From: a bacterium
Lineage (GTDB): Bacteria > Armatimonadota > UBA5829
Reading direction: 5' to 3'
Length of the DNA: 64,000 nucleotides
Assembly (NCBI GenBank): GCA_021371935.1
Contig: JAJFVF010000013.1
Location: 186,001-250,000, forward strand
In this document: positions 58,392-64,000 of the stretch, one piece after another
How the letters are laid out: the number at the start of each line of letters is the position of its first letter
Numbering within the stretch: the first letter of the stretch is position 1
Position numbers and translations under genes: made by a program
Notes under the pieces: model-generated
What the model saw: the letters and a program-made list of their open reading frames with translations, nothing else
The model's database searches: none
Told to the model about the DNA's origin: nothing

Positions 58392-59114
58392 ATGGAAGTA
58401 ATCCCGGGTATAGACCTGCTCGATGACAAATGCGTGTGTCCTGTGCACATGTCTTTTGGACAGAACACACCGCATTCTCACGACCCCGGGCATGTCGCCA
58501 AGACCTGGGCAGACCAGGGAGCACGTCGGTTGTATTTAGCCGATCTCGAAGGCGCCCGCATGGGCGAGCCTCAAAACCTCAAAGCGGTGAAAATGATAAT
58601 CGAAACCGCAAAGATCCCAGTCGACCTCGGCGGTGGAATACGAAGTGTAGATACTGCAAAACGGGTCCTCGACCTGGGTGTGGGTAGGATCGTAGTAGGG
58701 ACAAGCGCTGCATTGGAGGATCAGTTCGCAAAGGAGCTTTTCAGCACGCTTGGTGACAGGACAATATTGAGCCTGGCGAGCCTCAACGGCTACGTGGCTG
58801 TCCGTGACTGGCAGGCAAGGACCGATGAACGCGCGGATGATTTTGCAAAGCGCATGTGTGATCTTGGAGCGCGCCGCATTGTCTTCACAGATGTATCCCG
58901 AAAAGGCATGCATGGCGGCGTAAATATAATCGCAGTCAAACGCATGGCTGAGAAACTCAATGTGCCGATTATCGCATCCGGCGGAGTCAGCAGCCTTATA
59001 GATATCCAAGAATTAAAAGCCCTCGAACCAATAGGTGTCGAGGGTGTTGTTTTAGTTACTGCAATTTATTCTGGTACAATAAATCTTGCCGATGCCATAG
59101 CCGCCGGTATTTAG
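58392..59114 (+). CDS. HisA paralogue with lost catalytic residues
   Basis: The 240-residue protein aligns with the upstream HisA over its whole length and keeps D8 (VIPGIDLLDDKC), both phosphate loops (DLGGGIRSVDT, VVGTSAALED) and the barrel. But the general acid aspartate is alanine here (A129 in SLASLNG, against GVDARDG). D178 of HisA is lysine (K171 in TDVSRKGM), and the KCVRLMQG segment that holds a phosphate contact reads KCVCPVHM. It cannot be an ordinary ProFAR isomerase. It may be a binding subunit, a regulator or an enzyme with a new substrate. Spacing to hisA is 15 bases, so they are cotranscribed. Confidence 0.88.
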   Translation: MEVIPGIDLLDDKCVCPVHMSFGQNTPHSHDPGHVAKTWADQGARRLYLADLEGARMGEPQNLKAVKMIIETAKIPVDLGGGIRSVDTAKRVLDLGVGRIVVGTSAALEDQFAKELFSTLGDRTILSLASLNGYVAVRDWQARTDERADDFAKRMCDLGARRIVFTDVSRKGMHGGVNIIAVKRMAEKLNVPIIASGGVSSLIDIQELKALEPIGVEGVVLVTAIYSGTINLADAIAAGI

Positions 59115-59234
59115 GACTTGACAAACAGCAAAAACCGTCTATATACTGTGGCGATATATATTGTGTGACTTATTGCATATTTACGGGTAGTTTGCGTTTT
59201 GGTAATCAATACGCCCGGAGGATTGTCCTACAAT

Positions 59235-59621
59235 ATGGCAATAGAAATTGGAAGCACGCAAAAAGGCCTCGTGCTCAAGGTTGCCGAATACGGCGCTATA
59301 GTGCGATTGCCTGAAGGCAGCACTGGACTCGTCCACATATCAGAAATAGCCAATACTTACGTGCGCGATATACGTGACTACATAAGTGAAGGCGACGATA
59401 TCAAGGTCAAGGTATTGCGTATCGGCCCCAAAGGGCGTTTCGAGTTGTCCATCAAACAATGCGACCCGAACGTTGTAAGTCCACAGAGTAAACCCACAAT
59501 ACCGGTTGCAGCAGGTGTCGGAGCATCATTTGAAGACAGGCTCTCTAAATTCTTGAAAGACAGCGAGGAGCGCATGCATGACATCAAACGCCGCAATGAG
59601 TCGAAACGCGGGCGCAAGTAA
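59235..59621 (+). CDS. S1 RNA-binding domain protein
   Basis: The 128-residue protein has a single S1 domain: GSTQKGLVLKVAEYGAIVRL, GSTGLVHISEIANTYVRDI, then GDDIKVKVLRIGPKGRFELS. A basic C-terminus (RRNESKRGRK) follows. It resembles general-stress S1 proteins of the YugI/GSP13 type, which bind ribosomes or RNA. ATG 59235 has GGAGG 13 bases upstream; a longer frame from 59199 adds twelve residues. The gene ends directly against the convergent isomerase-like gene. Confidence 0.88.
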   Translation: MAIEIGSTQKGLVLKVAEYGAIVRLPEGSTGLVHISEIANTYVRDIRDYISEGDDIKVKVLRIGPKGRFELSIKQCDPNVVSPQSKPTIPVAAGVGASFEDRLSKFLKDSEERMHDIKRRNESKRGRK

Positions 59622-60512
59622 CTAATATACTCTGCTGTTGGCGGCGCAGGCGTCTTTCATTATCTTCTCGAAGCGGCGGCCGTATTCCACATACGTATCG
59701 AACTTGATCTGTTCATCCGACCTGACTGACGCATCGTGGTATACCACAGCCATATGAGGCTCAATCGAGAACCCACCATCGTAACCACTCGCAATCAGAT
59801 CATTTACAATCTTCACTACGTCGCCTTCGCCTTCACCGGGATACGTGAACGTAGCTTTTTTGGCCTGCTCATCCCAGATGCCGTCCTTTATGTGGACATA
59901 AGCCACTTGCTCTTTCACATGCGAATAAAACTCCCACGATGACTGCATCGGGTATGGCTTGGGCTTTGTCTTGTCGAGATTGCAGACGGGGTTACCGGTG
60001 TCATAAACGAGCTTGAGGCCGGGCACATTCTCCAGAATTTTGAGAGTGTATGTCCATCCCATGCCGCCATAGTTCATGCAGTTCTCATGCACACACTGCA
60101 AGCCCGCATCTGCAAACATAGCCTGAATCAGCCGAAGCCGTTTGAAGCGTTCCTGCTCCATCTGGTCATCAGGCTCGTGATCCGCCAAAACAGCGAAACT
60201 CATGATGCGAATCAGCTTGCATCCAAGCTTCTGCATCCTGGGTATTGCTCGCTTAGCCTCGGCTATAGATGAGTCAACCGGCTCGTCAATTTTTTTTGCC
60301 CAGTTTCCGATTGCCGAGCCGAAACAGTTTATCTTTACACCGGCATCCTGCAGCTTGCCATAGACAATATCAAAATCGCTGTCAGTCAAGTCATGAATAT
60401 TTGTGTTGTTGATAGCCCGCGACTCGACATTGCACCATCCGAGTTCCTTTGTGGCCCTTATCTGACCATCTACATCAACAGCGGCTTCGTCGGCGAATCC
60501 GGTGAGAAACAT
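59622..60512 (-). CDS. Sugar phosphate isomerase/epimerase-like TIM-barrel protein
   Basis: This 296-residue AP-endonuclease-2-type barrel protein has likely metal ligands in GLQCVHENCMNYGG, KLVYDTGNP, AYVHIKDG and GFSIEPHM (Glu, Asp, His, Glu). Relatives act on inositols, hydroxypyruvate, xylulose or sugar acids. The substrate cannot be told from sequence. The start follows GAGGTTACAAG. Promoter 60541-60570 lies upstream. The gene before it is convergent, so it is monocistronic. Confidence 0.82.
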   Translation of the reverse strand: MFLTGFADEAAVDVDGQIRATKELGWCNVESRAINNTNIHDLTDSDFDIVYGKLQDAGVKINCFGSAIGNWAKKIDEPVDSSIAEAKRAIPRMQKLGCKLIRIMSFAVLADHEPDDQMEQERFKRLRLIQAMFADAGLQCVHENCMNYGGMGWTYTLKILENVPGLKLVYDTGNPVCNLDKTKPKPYPMQSSWEFYSHVKEQVAYVHIKDGIWDEQAKKATFTYPGEGEGDVVKIVNDLIASGYDGGFSIEPHMAVVYHDASVRSDEQIKFDTYVEYGRRFEKIMKDACAANSRVY

Positions 60513-60540
60513 TCTTGTAACCTCAATGTAAGTTTCTATC

Positions 60541-60570
60541 AGTATATCACCGGCATTCGAGCTATATCAA
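60541..60570 (-). promoter_or_regulatory. Promoter of the isomerase-like gene
   Basis: On the minus strand TTGATA, 18-base spacer, TATACT: five of six matches in each box. It lies 28 bases upstream of the ATG. Confidence 0.75.
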
Positions 60571-60705
60571 CAGCTTTCTATGGCAGTAATTGCTCAATTT
60601 ATGATCATTATCTCTCATTTTGTCTGACAGTTGGATAGTCTGATCGATGATCGTAATGTTGATCTCCCCAACATATCATTTCGAGCACAACGAGAAATCC
60701 GCTCT

Positions 60706-61986
60706 TTACAATGCTTCCGTTATGCCTTCCAGTATCTCAGCAGTCTCTGCCACAGCTTCACCGACCGCATCAATCGCGCGCTGCAGTTCGTCTTCGTCGA
60801 TAATGAGCGGCGGCTCCAGGCGGATCACCTTAGGGTTATTGAGGCTGTATGCAACAAGCACATCACGGCGTCCGCAACCCGCAATCACAAGAGCGGCAAA
60901 GTCCTCATGATCGAACTCGACACCTGCAAGCAGGCCCTTACCCCGAACATCCTTCACAACATTCGGATATAACTTCTGAACAGTCTTCAGGCCGTCAAGG
61001 AGCTTGTGACCGAGAACTTCCGAGCGCCTGACCACGCCCTCTTCAATCGTCGTTTTTATCGCTGCAATCACTGCTGCACAAGCCAGCGGGTTTCCGCCGA
61101 ATGTGGTCGAGTGAAGATACGGGTTTTTGCCGAACATGGAGTCCCATATGTCCGCGTCTGCCGAGAATGCACCCACAGGCATTACGCCGCCGCCGAGAGC
61201 CTTGGCCATGGTGACTATGTCGGGCTGAATGCCGTAGTGTTCGGCCGCAAACATCCTGCCCGTGCGGCCATATCCTGTGCGCACCTCATCGCATATCAAT
61301 AGAGCGCCGTTTGCATCGCAAATCTCACGAACTTTCGGGAAGTAATCATCCGGCGGGATATTAACGCCTGCCTCACCCTGCACAATTTCCAGGATCACAG
61401 CGGCTGTTTTGTCGCTGATTGCATTTTCAAGAGCATCCGCATCACCAAATGGAACCTGCTGCGCTATGGGAAGCAGAGGCTTGAACGGCTCCTTATAGAT
61501 ATCTCTGCCGGAAACCGACAGGCTCCCGAAACTTTTGCCATGAAATCCATTGACAGCGCCTATATACTCGCTGCGACCCGTGTGAATACGTGCAGCCTTC
61601 AGCGCACCCTCAACTGCTTCCGTGCCGGAGTTGCACAAAAATGAATAATTGATATCTCCGGGCAGAACAGATGCCATAGCCTCGCATGCATCAGCCAGTT
61701 CGGTGGACATGAAGAAATGGCTCTTCAGCGCTTCTTTTTCGAGCTGTTTTCTGACTGCCTCAACCACTTTCGGATGCCTGTGACCCAGGCTGAATGCGCC
61801 GTAGCCGCCCACACAGTCCAGAAACTTTCGCCCTGATATATCCCATATATAACAGCCCTCCGCCTTGTCTTCAGGCACATCGAAACCGCTGAACTTGAGT
61901 ATGTTAGCTTGTCCCGGGCTGACGTATTTTCTATATTTCTCCGCGGTCTGCTCGCTGATTCGCTCCACCGCCGATTCATCCATCAT
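60706..61986 (-). CDS. Class III (ornithine/putrescine-type) aminotransferase
   Basis: This 426-residue PLP enzyme is of the acetylornithine/ornithine/putrescine group. It has SGTEAVEGALKAAR (PLP phosphate), VNGFHGKSFGSLS, LICDEVRTGYGRTG (cofactor aspartate), and the Schiff-base lysine in TMAKALGGG; STTFGGNPLACAA follows. The exact donor is not readable, though putrescine or lysine-type substrates fit. The start is ATG 61986, eight bases after GGAGG; several ATGs upstream would lie in the leader hairpin. A terminator-like hairpin at 62003-62032 abuts the ribosome-binding site. Confidence 0.9.
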   Translation of the reverse strand: MMDESAVERISEQTAEKYRKYVSPGQANILKFSGFDVPEDKAEGCYIWDISGRKFLDCVGGYGAFSLGHRHPKVVEAVRKQLEKEALKSHFFMSTELADACEAMASVLPGDINYSFLCNSGTEAVEGALKAARIHTGRSEYIGAVNGFHGKSFGSLSVSGRDIYKEPFKPLLPIAQQVPFGDADALENAISDKTAAVILEIVQGEAGVNIPPDDYFPKVREICDANGALLICDEVRTGYGRTGRMFAAEHYGIQPDIVTMAKALGGGVMPVGAFSADADIWDSMFGKNPYLHSTTFGGNPLACAAVIAAIKTTIEEGVVRRSEVLGHKLLDGLKTVQKLYPNVVKDVRGKGLLAGVEFDHEDFAALVIAGCGRRDVLVAYSLNNPKVIRLEPPLIIDEDELQRAIDAVGEAVAETAEILEGITEAL

Positions 61987-62002
61987 AATCATTTCCTCCA
62001 TG

Positions 62003-62032
62003 AAAAATGCCGCCTGCAATAAGCAGACGGCA
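62003..62032 (-). promoter_or_regulatory. Terminator-like hairpin abutting the aminotransferase ribosome-binding site
   Basis: On the minus strand TGCCGTCTGC (62032-62023) and GCAGGCGGCA (62017-62008) form a 10-bp stem with one G-U pair. Five T (62007-62003) follow, then CATGGAGGAAATG. It is a good intrinsic terminator by structure, yet the gene's own ribosome-binding site begins within four bases of the T-run. It may be an attenuator or a 5' protective hairpin. Confidence 0.65.
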
Positions 62033-62034
62033 CT

Positions 62035-62064
62035 ATCATACATCGTTTCGGCCTGCACATTCAA
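62035..62064 (-). promoter_or_regulatory. Possible promoter upstream of the aminotransferase
   Basis: On the minus strand TTGAAT, 18-base spacer, TATGAT. Transcription would start within the hairpin at 62003-62032, which argues for the hairpin being 5' terminal rather than a terminator. The call is weak because both cannot act in the usual way together. Confidence 0.4.
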
Positions 62065-62078
62065 GTCAGGTACGAAGT

Positions 62079-62191
62079 AGTTCAGTTTTACGAGAGCAAA
62101 TATGGCTCGGTGGGAACCTCGCCCTCCCAGAAAGCTCATTATTGGGAGGGCGAAGCTCCTGCTGAGCCGAAAATCCCCGGATAACTGAACT
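62079..62191. repeat. Palindromic dispersed repeat with 9-bp terminal inverted repeats (family A, complete copy)
   Basis: The ends are AGTTCAGTT (62079-62087) and AACTGAACT (62183-62191). The core has GGCTCGGTGGGAACCTCGCC continuing CTCCC (62104-62128) against its imperfect complement GGGAGGGCGAAGCTCCTGCT continuing GAGCC (62144-62168). About 95 bases match 13735-13832 in opposite orientation, and one arm matches 39413-39452. It has no reading frame. Confidence 0.85.
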
Positions 62192-62199
62192 CTGCCAAG

Positions 62200-63738
62200 T
62201 CAGACCTTTGGTTTATCGTCAGCCTTTGCCTCAGGTGCGGCATCAGTGCTCGGCTTGGGTTCAGTCTTAGCTGCAGGCGCCGGTTTAGCCTTGCGTCCGC
62301 CAAAACCCTGCGGGATGCTCTTTAGCAATTCCTCAAGGTTCATGCCGGTCAGAGCCTGGATCATCGGAGGAAGCTGCGCAACCACATTCACCACATCCTG
62401 CGTCACTTTGGACGCACCTGCGCTGCCGTCGCCTCCGCCGCCTACGACCACGATCTTCTCAGTCTTCGAGAGCGGTTCGGATACAGCCTTAGCAAGCTGT
62501 GGCAGGTTCTCAATCACGACCTGCAGGATAGCCGCCTCGTTATATTGCTGCCATGCTTCGGCTTTCTTTGCCATCGCAAGAGCTTCAGCCTGGCCCTTCG
62601 CCTGAACTACTTCAGCATCAGCCAGACCCTTAGCCTTGGCCGCATCGGCTTCGGCAATACCTACCTGCCTGGTCGCTTCAGCCTGACCTGACGCGGTCGC
62701 CTGCAGTCTGTATTGCTCGGCTTCGGCAAGTTGCTGAATCTTGGAGCGTTCAGCCATGGCAGGCCGCTCGACTGTGGCAGCGAGTTCCTTCTCTCTGCGC
62801 AAAATTTCCTGCTCCTGGACCTCGATCTGCTTCTGCTTTTCGACCACCTGCACCTGCACCTCTTCCGACCTGACAAGTTGCTCGGTCTTGAACTTCTGCA
62901 GATCATATGCAAGGTCGGACGCCGCCTCTTTCTGCTTCACGGACGCATTGTATTCGGCCAACTTGGACTTATAGTCCCTGTCGGCTTCCGCCACTTTGGT
63001 GTCGGCCTCGAATTTGGCCGACTGAGCGAGTTGATTGGCCTGAGCAGACTTTATAGTTGAGTCTCTTTGAGCCTCGGCTTCGGCAATCGATGCATCTCTC
63101 TTGACCAGTGCGATCCTTGGTCGACCCCATGCTTCGAGGTAACCTTGAGTGTCGCGAATATCTTTGATAACGAACGAAACCACTTGCAGACCCATATTGG
63201 CCAGATCGCCCGCTGATACTTCCTGCACTCTCTGAGCAAATGAATCACGATTGGTGACCAGTTCCTCGACGTTCATCGTGCCGATAATAGCGCGCAAATG
63301 CCCTTCCAGCGTCTGATGCGCGATCTCGGCTATCTGCGCCTGGGTCTTATCCAGAAACTGCTCGGCGGCAGTCGCGATGGATGTGTCGTCACCTCGGACC
63401 TTGATCTGGGCAACGCCTTCCACCAGCACAGGCACGCCCTGGACGCTGTATACGGCGGGCGTTGTAATATCGATTGTCATCAGTTCCAGAGACAGATAGG
63501 AATATGTCTCGACAATCGGCAGCACAACGACGCCCCCACCCTTCACGATGCGGAAACCACGTGTCCCGCGTTCGCCGGACATTGCATCGCGATAGTGCCT
63601 TTTCTTACCGTAAACGACCAACACCTGGTTTGGTCCGGCCTTGCGATAGCGGCTTGCGGCGATCATGAAGATCAGCACGAAGAATATTACAACCGCAACT
63701 ACCGTAGTCACAACACCACTTGGATTCAGAATGTCCAT
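62200..63738 (-). CDS. floT: Flotillin-like SPFH membrane scaffold protein
   Basis: The 512-residue protein has an N-terminal membrane segment (VVTTVVAVVIFFVLIFMIAA), an SPFH/band-7 domain (GTRGFRIVKGGGVVVLPIV, then ELMTIDITTPAVYSVQGVPV), long heptad coiled coils rich in Ala/Glu/Lys (residues ~220-400), and an extended Ala/Pro/Lys-rich tail. The AQIAEIAHQTLEGHLRAIIG segment is characteristic of flotillins. They organise membrane microdomains. The neighbour upstream is an NfeD OB-fold protein, the typical partner, so the two form an nfeD-floT unit. Confidence 0.92.
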   Translation of the reverse strand: MDILNPSGVVTTVVAVVIFFVLIFMIAASRYRKAGPNQVLVVYGKKRHYRDAMSGERGTRGFRIVKGGGVVVLPIVETYSYLSLELMTIDITTPAVYSVQGVPVLVEGVAQIKVRGDDTSIATAAEQFLDKTQAQIAEIAHQTLEGHLRAIIGTMNVEELVTNRDSFAQRVQEVSAGDLANMGLQVVSFVIKDIRDTQGYLEAWGRPRIALVKRDASIAEAEAQRDSTIKSAQANQLAQSAKFEADTKVAEADRDYKSKLAEYNASVKQKEAASDLAYDLQKFKTEQLVRSEEVQVQVVEKQKQIEVQEQEILRREKELAATVERPAMAERSKIQQLAEAEQYRLQATASGQAEATRQVGIAEADAAKAKGLADAEVVQAKGQAEALAMAKKAEAWQQYNEAAILQVVIENLPQLAKAVSEPLSKTEKIVVVGGGGDGSAGASKVTQDVVNVVAQLPPMIQALTGMNLEELLKSIPQGFGGRKAKPAPAAKTEPKPSTDAAPEAKADDKPKV

Positions 63739-63790
63739 ACCTTCACTACTCCTCTCGAAACTAAGAGTGATTCGCGCTCACACAGTTTAG

Positions 63791-64000
63791 TCACACAGGT
63801 CTTACGACAAATGTGTTCGCTTTAATATTCACTATGCAGACCCTGGTTCCTTTAACTATTTCTTCTCCGTCACTGGAAGTGGCCGGCGCATTATATCGCG
63901 TGCCCTTGATGTTATAGGCAATCTCACCGACATGCCCATTTGGTATCGTGGTTATGACCTCTGCCTCACAGCCCAGGATATCGGACATCGTGGCTTCACT
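63791..64000 (-). CDS. NfeD-like protein, C-terminal OB-fold part (cut by window edge)
   Basis: The frame stays open to the right edge (SEAT before MSDILGC), so the N-terminal part is outside the window. The visible ~69 residues form an NfeD-type OB domain: GCEAEVITTIPNGHVGEIAY, NAPATSSDGEEIVKGTRVCI and VNIKANTFVVRPV. It is immediately upstream of the flotillin gene in the same direction, as in the usual nfeD-flotillin pair. An internal ATG at 63988 should not be read as the start. Confidence 0.85.
   Translation of the reverse strand, partial: SEATMSDILGCEAEVITTIPNGHVGEIAYNIKGTRYNAPATSSDGEEIVKGTRVCIVNIKANTFVVRPV

Noticed and set aside
60675-60700. Separate repeat element ATCATTTCGAG...
   Set aside because: It is only a short fragment of the GTCATTCCGAG-type palindrome; too little to call as its own feature.

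Overview
The window (about half G+C) looks like a chromosomal segment of a Gram-negative, diderm bacterium outside the Proteobacteria. KDO synthesis genes (kdsA, kdsB), a BamB-like beta-propeller, PEP-CTERM sorting tags, a TIGR03790-type secreted protein, a type IV prepilin-like protein, Rho and a flotillin/NfeD pair fit an environmental lineage such as Armatimonadota. That placement is inference from gene content only. I see no phage, transposase, plasmid or CRISPR feature. Starts with GTG or TTG behind strong Shine-Dalgarno sequences are common, so many 5' ends given here are shorter than the longest open frame.

Layout. 1-6.2 kb: end of a glycerate kinase, nadE, a secreted protein, an MrfA-type helicase, a nucleotidyltransferase and an initiator tRNA. 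6.2-13.7 kb: envelope proteins (Spy-like, BON, M48 protease, an STN-like protein), a DapA-family enzyme behind an attenuator-like hairpin, and an MTA phosphorylase. 14-19.5 kb: STAS protein, GT4 glycosyltransferase with an (alpha/alpha)6 toroid partner, an NSS transporter with a 51-residue small subunit, and a CheY-like regulator. 19.6-27.5 kb: AmrS radical SAM enzyme, a GGDEF/HD-GYP protein, a bifunctional nuclease, rho, and hpt/guaA. 27.6-30 kb: an ATP-grasp-like protein paired with a short lysine 2,3-aminomutase.

30-39 kb: secretion and surface genes (prepilin-like, two PEP-CTERM proteins, TIGR03790 protein), a GH38 alpha-mannosidase, DUF3866 and an M20 peptidase. 39.5-46.5 kb: a tetrapyrrole and cytochrome c block, read on the minus strand as ccmA-ccmB-ccmC-ccmE-ccmF, a methyltransferase, a siroheme-type dehydrogenase and hemA. 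CcmE carries CxxxY in place of HxxxY, and ccmD, ccmG, ccmH and ccmI are absent from the cluster. 46.6-53.8 kb: a CAU tRNA, then a minus-strand run with dprA, kdsB, kdsA, a HEAT protein, an oxidoreductase and acylphosphatase. 54-64 kb: a stand-alone AICAR transformylase, a PEP-CTERM-like protein, a UDG-like protein short of Fe-S cysteines, a nucleosidase-like protein, hisA followed by a catalytically degraded HisA paralogue, an S1 protein, a TIM-barrel isomerase, a class III aminotransferase, flotillin and NfeD.

Several dispersed repeat families occupy the intergenic space: a ~110-bp palindrome with 9-bp terminal inverted repeats, a ~65-bp double-hairpin element, a ~35-bp AT-rich element in five gaps, and GTCATT...AATGAC palindromes. 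The most promising unexplained systems are the KamA/ATP-grasp pair, the tandem HisA pair, the CxxxY-type Ccm system, and the hairpins that abut ribosome-binding sites of amino-acid genes.
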